From Linanthus parryae (lineage: Eukaryota; Streptophyta; Magnoliopsida; Ericales; Polemoniaceae), in NCBI GenBank assembly GCA_023055425.1, contig JALGPY010000005.1:82253495-82317494 (forward strand): 64,000 nucleotides of DNA, read 5' to 3'. Below, piece after piece: positions 20,249 through 31,426 of the stretch (positions within the stretch are counted from its first letter, which is position 1; each line of letters begins with the position of its first letter). Below the pieces are notes generated by a model. The model ran no database searches. It worked only from the letters and a program-made list of their open reading frames with translations, and was not told the origin of the DNA. The position numbers were made by a program, and so were the translations under genes.

Positions 20249-21076
20249 AACACGCACCTGCTTTCAACTACCATGGCTCCTCTCTTGACATCGTAGCCGC
20301 CGACGCCATGGCCGGAGCTCCGGCGCCCTTCACCACCACAGTTTGTTGCTTGCGTCGCCGTCTTTTCTTTCGCTGCCCCTGCTGGTCTCTACTCCACCGC
20401 TGCCTCCTTGCTGCCCCTCTTCAAGCCGTGTTGCTCTGAGGTTCATTCTTGGTCTCACCTTCCCCATCCCCCCGTTCTAGATCTGGACCGTTAGTAATTT
20501 CCCCCCCCCCCCCCTCCCCCAGTTGTGGGGCTGCTCCCTCCCCCTCCCCCTTGACTAGGTTGGTCTCAGGCCATGAAAACTCCACGGAGTAGTCCCCTCA
20601 CCACTCAACGACACTACTAACGCCGCATCTAAAATGGCCCTCCCGGTGACGACCAAGTCCCCCACTGCGTTTCTCGGGTCTCCAGCTCTTGCGCCGACTG
20701 GTGGCTCTGTTTAAGTGAGTCCTCCGGGGCGACCTTGGTGGTCCGGCTACTCCGTTGTAGCCTCTTTGAGGCCCCCACAGCCTCAGTTTTAGGTCATGAA
20801 TGGGTTGTCTTTTTTTGGCCGGTCTTTGTTTGGGCTGTCTTTGGGGTGTTTCTTAGGAGATTAGAGGCTCTTTGGCCTTATTGGGCCGGATCTTTATGTT
20901 TTGGGTAGTTTATTGGGGGCATTTGAACTTGTATTCCAATTGGTGTTAACTGTTTGTATAAGTAGGGGCTAGTTTATGGTAGCAGATTTGGCTTTCTGTT
21001 TCCAGTCTTGGGGTATGCCCCATTTCTCTCTGTAACCGTTGTCTTTTCTTTATAAAATCTTTTGTTGCATGTGGAA
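20249..21076 (+). mobile_element. Retroposed insertion of 828 bp with 14-bp target duplication, unidentified
   Basis: AATAAGGACACAAC occurs at 20235-20248 and again at 21077-21090, a perfect 14-bp direct repeat. Duplications of this length are typical of target-primed reverse transcription (LINE or SINE, or a processed transcript). The 5' half is GC-rich with a C run near 20503; the 3' half is GT-rich and ends TTTATAAAATCTTTTGTTGC with only a short A stretch. I see no coding domain. It may be a 5'-truncated LINE 3' end or an unknown SINE. Confidence 0.6.
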
Positions 21077-21090
21077 AATAAGGACACAAC

Positions 21091-21832
21091 TGTATTTGAG
21101 TTAGTAACGGTTTCTTTCCAATTGTGGTGATTGGTGACACTTGTCACTCTTTCAATCGCCGTGTTCTTGCTCCATGGGTTAAGAGGATGAGCTGAAGCTC
21201 ATACCCAGTAATGAAGAAGTTTCCTCTCAGTGATTCTTCATTCAGTTTTTCTTTATTCTTCGTGGCTTCTTTCTTCAATAATCCAACAGGTGTCATCAAA
21301 ATGCGTGCAGTGACGGATATAGATGGACCTGAATGCTCATTTATAAATGCCTTGCAGTACTTCACGTTGTGTTTTATGTTGTACATAATACCTTTAAACC
21401 AGCTTCTCAGAATTTTCATGGCAATCAAATAAGCTCTTCAGATTTTTCGGATCGGGATGATCCTTCAAATGAACTGAAAATCATTCGAGCAAAAGCGAAA
21501 TTCATGCTGGTATAGTACAAAATTGAGCAGTCTGAAATGGAGACAACAAAGAAGATCCAAACTCAGCAGCTTCCCCTTTTCCCTAAAATTACATCTCCAA
21601 CCTATATGATGCAGCAATGTGTATAACTGTCGCTCTGTCGAATCCACTCTTCTCCAAGTCCTTTTAGCTAATTTTAGGCGATCGCTCGCCGATAGCCAGA
21701 AACTTAACTCACTTTGCAGAAGCGTCTATCGATTTATATCTCCCTTGTGCTCATGGTCTGTAGCCAGTGATAGCCTTTCATTCCTTTCTAATCCATATAA
21801 GCCTGTCGTTTGAGTAAATGATAATCGACGGA
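21091..21832. other. Region downstream of the 5-phosphatase gene
   Basis: It holds the 3' flank and probable 3' UTR of the - strand gene, and possibly a last small exon. If the exon ending at 21968-21833 is instead spliced after LFSLHVTNK (donor GTAACAG), the acceptor AACGACAG near 21801 would add only four residues before a stop. No other gene is supported. Confidence 0.4.
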
Positions 21833-24520
21833 TCACACTTCTGTTACCTTGTTGGTAACATGAAGAGAGAATAACGAATAGACTGGTCTGTGGTCTGAGA
21901 ACTTTGACTCGCCCCTCGTGTACCACATTTGCTTTAGCCCATCACCTCTCCAAAGTATCCGGTCACACCTGTTAGTCAAAACAATAAAACACGAAAAAAT
22001 AACTTCAGAACATGTGCTTTTCTTTGATCCATGTTGCTCAACTAGAAGGGAAGAAGAGACAAATATATGGAAAAAAAAGTTATACCATGCAGGGGTTCGT
22101 CGCTTGTCCCCTGAAGATTGGGCTACATATTTATCAGAGTTGGCCAAGTATTTGTACGTTGGAGGGAAGGAGATGATCCCTTCTTCCCATCCGCTGAATA
22201 CACGGCCAGCCTTTTGCTCTATTCTCAACTGCCAAATTAAACAGTCATAAACTCGCAAGTGAGTAACATAATCACAAAGAAAATAATCTTGGAGCTAAAA
22301 TATATCATATTAACTATACTAAATTTATAACCTGGTCTTTGATTAGAAGTGCTTGCCAATTGTTTTCCTTGAGGAGCTCTTTTGTGTCACCGCAACTTGT
22401 AGTAAGTCGATAATTCAGATCCCCAAGCCAGATAGTGTAGCTGATTTTCCACACAGCGGAAGACCGATTAGTTCGTCATTTTAGTATTTCAATACATTTA
22501 TAACTTAAAATCATGAAACTGAAACTTACTCGTGTTCCAAAATGGTAGTTTGATGAAGTGATCCAGGCACATTACAAGACTGAGGGAACCTTGTTTTCTT
22601 CAATATTTCTGTGACATCTGCGTTTCTCCGAATTTCATCTCCTTCTTTCTCTCCAGATGCCAAGTGGGTGCAAACAAAGCAGAAACTAGTCTTGAGAAAT
22701 GTCATGCTTATTGACACCGATCCCTGTCATCAAGTTCATACAAAAAAGTTAAGTGTTAGATTAATTTACCACTAAGGAGATGAATACAGAATACTTGGAG
22801 CAAAAGGTGGAGACATCGACCCTATATGGCTGCCCTTTTGGCACCCCCTCAAGTCACCAGAGAGGAGCAAATCAGGTACACAGCGGCCTCCAAATACTTA
22901 CTTATTGGGTTTACTGGCAAGTTTATAGGAAAGTGAAGGTTACGGAGTAGTGGAATACCTTATTACCCAGAAATCCCATTATTCCAGTTCCAATACAGGA
23001 TACCTTCAAGTTGCTGATGTGGCGATACACGCTGGTTCGTACCCAAACACAAAGGAATATGCCCACCATTTGTTTACTGGCTGCCAAACAGTATTCGTCA
23101 TCGGTGTTGTTCAAAGCTTCTCGGATAAGAGAGAGCCACTTGGTAGCAGGACTGTTGTCCTCCACACCCATTACATTTCCAGCATTCAGCGGTACAATTT
23201 CCTGGAACCTGCACTTTCCCAGAATTAATAAAAGTCATGTCAAAAACAGGACCAGTGGTTTCATATGCAAATTAATGTAATAGTAATGTGTGTGCGTACC
23301 CGAGAACATATATGTCAGCTGGGGCAGGTGTAGAGAGCCAATCTCCCAAGTTCAAGCCTTCGTGTGGTGAGTTTCCTCCGACGTTCCATGTTCCAACAAA
23401 CATCCTGTATTTTGATCATCAAATCATGAACAACCATGTCAACTTGCGAGAATTTCAGAAGATGTAAACTGTATAATTTTAGGTTTGTGGATGGTAAAGG
23501 AGATGAAATATGCTAAGCACCAAATAAGAGAGTGCCGACAAATCCATATCCAAATGCATGATTTGGTACAAGACTAAATTCTAGGATATTTAGTTTGACT
23601 ACAATCTAGGTTATTGGCTTTTACCCTGCAACAGACAGTTAAGCCTTGTCATATTGTATGACCAAATTACTCATTTATTTGGCTAATAATACAGTATGGA
23701 CCTCCTTCCAGAAAAATCAATACACAGTCTTCGTTATTTAAGTTCAAAATTGCCACTTCTACCAACTTTCAAGTTCGCCTGGAAAGTCTTAAATCGCATG
23801 TTCAATGAGATCAAATTATGTGTTCCAGAAATAGGAAAAGAGAATGGGAGCATGGCATACTTGAGGCTATCAGCGATGGTTGGCATCTCCGATCCAAAGC
23901 TATCATTCACATCCATTAAGCACTTATCTGATCACAATTACACCGGGTTAGCTACGTCATAATAGGAGAGGCACCCGAATAAAAGGAATGTAAAACATGT
24001 ATTTCACCAATATGCTTCTATTAATTCACTTTTTTAACATCTCTGTGAAGTCTAAGGTGTAATTACACACAAATTTGTGTCTAAGGAGAATATTTGTGAA
24101 GAATTTGTGTAGGTATATATATACTTGCACAAATGTTTCTATAACAGTTTATACATAACCAATTTTCCACTTGAAGATATTACTTAAATTCTTCATTGAT
24201 ATTCCTTCGTAACACATATTTTCAATGGAATATATTTATTTTCATCAAATTTTCTAGTTTTAGGATTTACCAAGTACCCGAGAAGTTTTATCATAGTGTT
24301 TCTTAGAATAAAGTGTTAACTCGTTTTAAAATAAGTTATACATATATATATATATATACACACATATACATATACATATATATATAAATATATATATATA
24401 TATCTTGAAGAATATAAATGCAACATATCTTTGTGTAAGCATTTCTTTTCTAATTGGCCTGACATTATTCCTTTAATATTTATCAAATATCTTAATTCTT
24501 GTACAAATGCATCAAAGTAA

Positions 24521-24561
<41 letters not shown>

Positions 24562-26308
24562 CAAACAAAAATACTATTGATTTCATACAGGCTGGCTTGC
24601 AATAGACCGATAGGAGGAGGACCGCGAGACCAGGCCAAGTCGTCTTTGCTTAACACCAGGGTCGACCCCCCCCCCCCCCCCCCCCCACCCCCTTGTGAAA
24701 TAGTGCTCAACTAATCCACGATATCCTAGAGTATACGTACAGATTCTGCAGTTGGTCAATTAAATCCCCGGTGGCCCCAAGAACTTATTGACTTTCATGG
24801 GGTTCAAACTTGAGACTTCAAAGGGAGCAAACCTCACCCAATAAGGCAACCCCTTCGGATTGTAAGATGTTTTTAGTTCTAGGGAAAGTAAAATCAAAAT
24901 CATCTAAAATTATTTTATTGATCTTCTCACGATAAATAATTTATAGCGGTCTATTTTTATTTTTATTTTTTTGCAACTTTGGCGGTCTATTTATATGCAA
25001 TGGGAAGTGACTAATTAAGTTTACCAGTGAAAGTTCGAAATTTTATGAAAAACACTAAACTAGAATTTGCATTTGTTCCGAACTTTTCTTTGAATCTCTA
25101 TTTTTCAAACTGTTCATTAACTGTTTTTGAGCAAAATTTGAAAATTTTGCTTATATTATTTTTACTTGTATTCAATTACAGAAGCAACATTATTACTTTT
25201 TCCGTTTCTCCTCTTTCTTTACGTTCTGGTTTTTGTCACTATTCACGGGATCACTTTGACCCGGGTGATTAGGATAGCAAAACGATCTAGTATTTTGACA
25301 ATTTTTTCATGGTATTGTAGAGTAAATGTTGTTCTATAACATGATGAAATAATTATCAAAAAACTGTATCGTTTTACGATCCAAATCACCCGGTCAAAGT
25401 GACCCTGATACGAGTTAAAAAGTCAGAGTGTAGAGAAAGAGAAGAAACGGAGGAAGTAGTTATTTAAGGGAACATTTTTTTTTTTTTTTTTGAGAAATAG
25501 GGAACGTTTTATTATGGTAGGGCAACATAGGGGGGATTTGGTATAACTTATAAGCAACTTATAAGTCAATTCTGGATTATAAGTTGAAGACAACTTATAA
25601 GCAGTGTTTGGTGTGCGACTTATAAGCTGAACTTTTGGATTTGGACTTATATGTTCATAGTGTAAAAATGAACTTAAGAAAAAGTTGGGTTTTTGAATCA
25701 TTTCTTGAACTTTTGGACTGAACCATTTTTACACCAAACAAACATATCTTTTTTCTTCATCTTTTTTGTCATGAACTTTTTTAGCATAAACTTATAAGAC
25801 AACTTAAATTCTAAATAAGTTATATCAAACTCACCCATAGTCTCGCGTATTATTAAAAGATAAAAAAATTGGATTCCCAACCCATAATAAACAAAGTGGG
25901 GGTCCTGGAACCTAACTAATGGAAATGAACAAACATATACCTCATGGAGGTCAATAATTATTTTACGCGTAATTGGGCCACTTTGACTCCGGTGAGAATG
26001 AACACGTGTGTATCAGAATCCAGAAATTACCCGAAAGCTCCTCGGGTACAATAGCGCCTCGATCTTTGTCCGTGCAAATCCTCCGTCGACTCTCCTTTCT
26101 CTGATGATCCACCATACCTGTTTCTAGCACAAACTAAAATCATCTCCTCTTCATATTAAGACATGAAAAATAGGTGGGATCCCCCAGGAAGACCAAAGTC
26201 GTCGTTAGCAATCTCTTACATACCTTTGGTTGAGTAATCAGAAGAATATTCATCTGCACCACCCTTGATATTCAACCATTTTTTCGCCACCTGCTTTGGC
26301 CATGAAGA
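21833..26308 (-). CDS. Type I inositol polyphosphate 5-phosphatase, eight traceable exons, start exon not found
   Basis: Exons: 26308-26224, 23927-23861, 23404-23300, 23208-22959, 22723-22530, 22440-22332, 22228-22086, 21968-21833. All junctions are GT-AG and all phases agree (1089 nt, 363 codons with stop). The first exon gives the plant N-terminal signature [14 protein letters not shown]; the start codon must lie further upstream. Then come [22 protein letters not shown] (metal-binding Glu), [26 protein letters not shown], motif I WLGDLNYR, motif [13 protein letters not shown] across the last junction, and SDHRPVYS. All catalytic motifs look intact. The enzyme removes the 5-phosphate from inositol phosphates or phosphoinositides. 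Intron 1 (2296 nt) carries repeats and MITEs. This is the only convincing host gene here. Confidence 0.88.
24336..24403. repeat. AT-rich (TA)n microsatellite in intron 1
   Basis: Alternating TA and CATA units run for about 68 bp inside the large first intron of the 5-phosphatase gene. Confidence 0.85.
24525..24558. repeat. A34 homopolymer
   Basis: Thirty-four A in a row on the + strand, perhaps the tail of a retroposed element. Its length may be unreliable in an assembly. Confidence 0.8.
24660..24862 (-). mobile_element. SINE-like sequence with poly-C tract, - strand
   Basis: Read on the - strand it has a GTTGCCTTATTGGGTGAGG stretch like a degenerate A box, then AAGTTTGAACCCC like a pol III B box, then GGGGCCACCGG, as in the bodies of Au-like plant SINEs. 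On the + strand the far end carries C21 (24666-24686). Boundaries and target duplication are not clear. Confidence 0.4.
25196..25456. mobile_element. MITE, TA-flanked foldback family, copy A
   Basis: TA target bases (25194-25195 and 25457-25458) flank 261 bp with inverted ends. CTTTTTCCGTTTCTCC on the left pairs with a GGAGGAAG-ending right end. Inside, TGGTGATTNGGATAGCAAAACGAT-like and reverse-complement blocks make long arms. TA target and CTCCGT-type ends fit a Stowaway (Tc1/mariner) MITE. It lies in intron 1 of the 5-phosphatase gene. Confidence 0.75.
25531..25836. mobile_element. MITE with GGGNGANTTTGGTATAACTTA ends
   Basis: The left end GATTTGGTATAACTTATAAG pairs as an inverted repeat with the right end (reverse complement GTTTGATATAACTTATTTAG). 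CATAG or ATAG flanks both sides as a possible short target duplication. Subterminal CTTATAAG units repeat inside. It is non-coding, and I did not assign the superfamily. Confidence 0.6.
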
Positions 26309-26499
26309 CTGCAAGAACAGTAATAGCAATTTTGTAAATATGTCTGCATGTAAAAGAATGGAATTCACTTGTATACAAGGATTATTATATGATTCTAAAA
26401 TAATAGGACCTTTGAGTTATTCAAATAATGATCCATTCTCATTCCTTCCTTCTTGTGGAGAATCGAAAAATGACCAAGAAACTGAAAGGAAATCACAGG

Positions 26500-26556
26500 A
26501 TTAGAGCTCAATATATATATATATATATATATATGAGTGAGTGAGAGAGAGAGAGA
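26500..26556. repeat. (TA)n(GA)n compound microsatellite
   Basis: An uninterrupted AT run is followed by GAGT and GAGA units, upstream of the first traceable 5-phosphatase exon. It may lie in the 5' UTR or promoter of that gene. Confidence 0.7.
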
Positions 26557-26865
26557 GCATATGTAGATGTAGTAGTTTTCTGAGAGGACTCAGAAGTTAG
26601 ATGTCATCAGTTTGGACTGTGAAGAAGAAGATACTAGTAGTAGAAACAGAATTCATGTCTTTCTTGATCGTTACCTTGTGTTTTCTTCTCTATCGTCTGC
26701 TAGAGAGAGTGTCACTGTGAATATATCTGAATTGTGTTTTGCATGTACTGGTTGGTCTGGAAGAAGCGGAAGAATGAAGACGAAGTAGTTTGGTGGCGTT
26801 CCTCGGAAAAGGCTAAAGACTAAACGGCTGTTGTATCTCCATTTATAACAACCAACACACTCTGG

Positions 26866-27107
26866 AGCTTGTTTGTCATTGGTTGGTCAAAAAAGAGGCA
26901 GATGATCACTTTGTCAGGTGATTTGGATAGCAAAACGATATATTTTTTTTATAATTTTTTCACTTTGTTATAGATCAACTTTTACTCTACAACACTATGG
27001 AACAATTATCAAAAAATTGCATTATTTTGCTATCCAAATCACCGGATCAAAGTGACCAAATGAATAATTAAAAGTCATATTGGGGAGAAAGAGTTGGGAC
27101 AGAGTGG
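26866..27107. mobile_element. MITE, TA-flanked foldback family, copy B (left end degraded)
   Basis: It contains both internal arms (GTGATTTGGATAGCAAAACGAT and the facing GCTATCCAAATCACC) and the right end GACAGAGTGG followed by TA. The left terminus near 26866 is weak, so the start is approximate. Confidence 0.65.
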
Positions 27108-27109
27108 TA

Positions 27110-27366
27110 CAACCTCCTTTCTTTTCTTTCAACTTTGGTTGACTTTTTTATCCGTAGTTGGGTCACTTTGACTCGGTGATTTGGATAGCAAAAACGATGC
27201 AATATCTCGGCAATTTTTTCATAGTATTGTAGAGTGAAGTTTAATCTACAAGACCACGTAAAGATTACCAAATTCGTGTATCGTTTTGCTAACCAAGTTC
27301 TCGGGTCAAAATAACCGAGTGAATAGTGTCAAAAAGTAAAGTAAACTGAAAGAAAAGAAACAGAGG
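27110..27366. mobile_element. MITE, TA-flanked foldback family, copy C
   Basis: It begins directly after the TA (27108-27109) that ends copy B and stops before TA at 27367-27368. Ends are CCTCCTTTCTTTTCTTTC and the facing GAAAGAAAAGAAACAGAGG. The internal GGTCACTTTGAC and facing GGGTCAAAATAACC arms are conserved. Confidence 0.75.
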
Positions 27367-27437
27367 TAGTACTACTTAGCTGACATCTACCAGACTATAA
27401 CAACAATACAAATAGTAGCAGTGTGAAGTTTGTATTA

Positions 27438-27695
27438 CCACTCCGTCTCGTCTCTTTGTTCCCAATTTTATTTTTGTCACTATTCACTGGGTCACTTTGA
27501 CCCGTCGATTTGAATAGCAAATCGATGTAATATTTTGATAATGTTTTCATGGTCTTGTAGAGTAAAAGTTGCTCTATAATATGGTGAAAGAATTATCAAA
27601 AAATCGTATTATTTTGCTATCCAAATCACCAGATCAAAGTGACCCAGATACGAGTCAAAAAAGTCAAATGGGAACAAAGAGACGGGACGGAGTGG
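27438..27695. mobile_element. MITE, TA-flanked foldback family, copy D
   Basis: 258 bp between TA (27436-27437) and TA (27696-27697). The ends CCACTCCGTCTCGTCTCTTT and AAAGAGACGGGACGGAGTGG are near-perfect inverted repeats. This is the best preserved copy of the family. Confidence 0.85.
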
Positions 27696-27758
27696 TACTT
27701 TTTTACAACTATGTCCCACATATGGTGTTTAACTGTTTTAGTTACTCCTTGTTTCTAA

Positions 27759-28706
27759 GAGCATCTCCCACAGTTGACATCAAATTTTATACCAAATCCT
27801 ATATTTGGTGGAAAAAAATGGGTTGACCTCCCACAGTTAACCCTCAAAAACACCATTTCATCATTTTTCGTGGAAAAATAGAGCTTTTGGTCTCCCACAG
27901 TTTTCACCAAATTTTACATTAAATAGTTATTTCGCCATTTTATCAAATTTAGAGAATGGTAGTTTTGGCCTCCCACAACAAATCATCAAATTTATCACCA
28001 AATCATGAATTTCATAAGTATCAAAATAAAAAAAAATATTTTATTATCACACGAAATTGTAAAATAATTAAATAACACTTCAAAAAATCTAAAATTAACC
28101 AGTCTAATCTATTTGACCATGATTATCCCATATGTACAAGAAGGTTACTGAAGTTCTTGAAGTTTACATCAATGTATTATGTTCGGCCAAACCTGTTGCA
28201 ACTACATTAGTTATTTCATTTTATCATCCCGCAGCATGATGTTAAAAGTATTATGCAACACGCTATGGCTCAAAAACATATTATACAAAGTGGGAGAAGA
28301 AAAACGGATGGCGTATATACTGTAAAGACGAAATGCTACATTATTACATTAGAGCATATTATTACCATGAAAGTATTGTGAAAACATGCCCTAAACACTA
28401 ATTAAAAATTTGGTGTAGATTACACCAAATCCTATTTTTGCCATCAAATTTGATGGTAAAAATAGGATTTGGTGATATAGGATAGGTTTTGAGGGTACTG
28501 TGGGAGATGCACTTCACCATTTCACAAAAGCTACACCAAATATAGGATTTGGTGATTTGGTGTTTTTTTGGTCAACGACTGTGGGAGGCCTACAAACAAA
28601 TCTCCATTTTTTTGGTGATTTGGTGATTTGATGATTTGTTGTGGGAGGCCGAAAACACCAAATTTTACTATCAAATATAGAATTTGGTGCACTGTGGGAA
28701 ATGCTC
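27759..28706. mobile_element. PIF/Harbinger-like foldback MITE of 948 bp with nested terminal repeats
   Basis: TAA (27756-27758 and 28707-28709) flanks inverted ends GAGCATCTCCCACAGT and ACTGTGGGAAATGCTC. A three-base TAA target fits PIF/Harbinger. The CTCCCACAG motif recurs several times inward on the left arm (near 27830, 27890 and 27970) and, reversed as CTGTGGGAG, on the right arm (near 28499, 28580 and 28640). The arms therefore hold repeated subterminal units. The middle 400 bp is AT-rich and unique. No transposase is encoded. Confidence 0.75.
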
Positions 28707-28735
28707 TAAGTAATCACATTTGGAGAAACTTTTGT

Positions 28736-28901
28736 TTGCTCTTAGAGCAAATGATGTGAATTTGTTCTAATCATACAACACAAGACACGTTAGAAAGTAA
28801 GAGAATGAGTGGCTGACAAAAGAAATTGGATTTCTACGTGTTCCTGACGTGTCATGTGATGTATTGATTAGAGCGCCATGTCATATTTGCTCTTTGAGCA
28901 A
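28736..28901. mobile_element. Small MITE of 166 bp
   Basis: TTGCTCTTAGAGCAAATG on the left faces CATATTTGCTCTTTGAGCAA on the right as terminal inverted repeats, each itself partly palindromic. Inner parts (TCTAATCATAC and the facing GATTAGAGC) also pair. No coding potential. Confidence 0.6.
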
Positions 28902-30789
28902 GCAATAATTACTCTCACATTTGAGCTCAAGAAAGGAAGTTTCGGTTTTTCCGAAACATGAGCAGCGCGTTGGTAGTGAAAGTATATGTCATATGATGTT
29001 CATCAATTACTATATAGATAACAGATAGAAGATAGTTTATACGTATGAGTTATCTATTTGTCATCCATTGGAATAGGTATTTTACAAGTCAGGAACCTCT
29101 AAATCTATCATATACTATTTTGGAGTCTCGAACTCGATACCTGAGCATATATGTAGTTTTTCTTTCTGATGTTCACAAAAAACTTCAATAGGAGTGAGAA
29201 AATATAGTAGATGGAGAGTTTTTATTTTTCTTGAAACAAAGTACAAGGAGAGTTAACAATATAATAAAGCCGTTTTTTCTTCTAAACTTTAAATCATTTT
29301 CTTTTTATACGAATCCCCAAAACCTCAAAATAATAACTTCCGTTGAAGGATAATTTAGCTTGAAAGTTCAATGACACCAGGAAAACCAACTTGTGGCTCC
29401 TACTAGTCAATATTAATGGTCTAATTGCCCTTACAAATGGATCCCAGGCTTTTGAAAGCATAACCACACCCCTCTCAAGAATCCGGCAACAAAGCTCAAT
29501 TGGCACAATTAAGTTACGTCACACGAGCATGTGATCTCACATTATCATTCACGAACAAGGTAATACACCAAGTTCAAATAGGTTGTTTTCTTTGTAATTT
29601 CTTCTAAATTGAGGATTTCAAGCAGGCCGTCCAAACCAAGACCTACCTAAGAGCCTTTTTTAGTCTATTTTTTTCTTTTTGATGAATACCTTGGAGTTAT
29701 TTTTTAATTTATTTATTTTAGTTTTTTTTGAGGAAAATACCTTGGAGTTGAAAAGGGGCGAGAAAAAATATCCTCGTTAGAGGTTTTGAATTGAAGATTC
29801 ATGCTTCCACGTATTCTGTTCCGTGCCATCTTTAAAATAGTTCTTTCAAAATGTGTACGAATACAATTCATCTTACGTATTTATAATAAATCAAAAGAAT
29901 TGTATAAAGAGAGTGTGACGATGATTAATTCATTTGAACTTAAAATATTTTGTCCTGTCACAGCCAGCACTTTGGGGTTTGGGGGACATGGCATGTAGTA
30001 TGTCATTTCAAGATTAGTTAAACGGTTTAAGCTAACTACTAGACACCTGTAACAAGCTGCATTTTCTACTCTGACCTCTTCGATCTTTTCGCAAATTAAC
30101 AATCAATTCTTTTGCGGCTTTGGAAATTTAACTATGATAACAGAGTGTAATAGTCACCGTTTTTGACAGGGAGGGCATGCAATTACAAAATGAAAGAGTA
30201 AAAAGGAACAACTATTAATCAAAAAGGTTCTTAAATCGGGTACGTAGCTCTTACAAACGTGGCAAGTGATAAGCTATTTACGTTATGGATACGAAGTGAG
30301 TTAGTTATAAACTATGAACCACGATGGAGAAAATGTGCTGTCATCAAATCTTTCTTTGATTTTATACAATACCAAAGTTTTTGTTTTTCTCGAGTCCATA
30401 CAATACCACAGATTTTTTTTTTTAGGAAAATACTATACCACAGTTGACCAAGTGCAATTACTTCATTACATTATTAAGATGTAATATGGGTAAAATGTGA
30501 TAAAAATATGACATCTTTTACGTTTTAGATGTTTTCTTAGGTTAGGTATATTTTATCAATAATTTAAATTTTTTGCTTGAAACATCAACTTCATTACCAT
30601 AAGACACAAAGAACATCCACAGAGTTCGGAACAACCGTAGACAAGAAGAAGAAGAAGAAGAAGAAGAAGAAGAAGAAGAAGAAGAAGAAACAGAGAGGAA
30701 GAGAGAAAACACAGAAGAGGGGAATACAATTACGAAGTTACACAGGGTGATTGTCCATCACATCAGGCCTAACAACATGATGGGTCTTT
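28902..30789. other. Intergenic DNA, nothing recognised
   Basis: AT-rich sequence with T runs (for example 29660-29730) and a (GAA)n microsatellite near its end. Short ORFs on both strands have no recognisable domain and look random. Confidence 0.5.
30641..30689. repeat. (GAA)n microsatellite
   Basis: An uninterrupted AAG/GAA tract of about 16 units lies 100 bp before the gypsy relic's 5' LTR. Confidence 0.9.
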
Positions 30790-31379
30790 TGATGCAGGAG
30801 CTGAGTCACCAGACGAGGCTGAGCTGTCTGATGCGACTAATTTGGCGATTCAGTATCATGACGTGGAAGACAAGCGCAAAGGAGGGGCAAAACGGTCATT
30901 TTTTTTCGCGCCACACTGTTCGGGGCGTAACTTGAGCTGCGGGGATTAGAATGGCTATTACAGCATATTTCCGGAAAGCTCTCGACGAGACAGACACAAT
31001 AGATGGGGCTCATCACGCATGATTTCAGCCCCGAAAAACGACGTTTGACCAGTCAACGGAAGCTCCGAAGACTAATTTTACTATTTTTGGTAATTTTTCC
31101 CTTTTTCACGTTTTGACTTATTTAAGTAGCCCGATTTGGGTCAAACTCATATCTCGCATTGTTTTAAATAAGGCCAATAGTTTTGGGCCAGTTTTGTAAT
31201 TTTGCCATTTCTAGCAAAATTAGGTTTTAATCTATAATACCTGGCTAGTGGGTAATTGGACATCAGTTTTTGCTTAATAGATATTTTCTTCGAACCCTAG
31301 AGAGCCTCTCTACTGCTTTATGCCCTTTCGTTAATGTTCTGCTGCGTTTGATCCCTCGCCTCGATTCAATTCGGCGTCA
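30790..31379 (+). repeat. 5' LTR of the gypsy relic
   Basis: It begins TGATGCAGGAGCTGAGTC and ends CGGCGTCA just before TTGGTATCAGAGC. Its first 215 bp align with 35494-35708, sharing the GTTCGGGGCGTAACTTGAGC and GGCTATTACAGCATATTTCC motifs. Confidence 0.8.
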
Positions 31380-31382
31380 GGT

Positions 31383-31394
31383 TGGTATCAGAGC
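31383..31394 (+). other. Primer binding site of the gypsy relic
   Basis: TGGTATCAGAGC, complementary to the 3' end of plant initiator tRNA-Met, lies three bases after the LTR end. Confidence 0.8.
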
Positions 31395-31426
31395 TCAGTC
31401 GACGTGGGAGGAGGATCACATCTACG

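Noticed and set aside
24499..24714. ORF with poly-lysine and poly-proline
   Set aside because: It is a read-through of A34 and C21 homopolymers.
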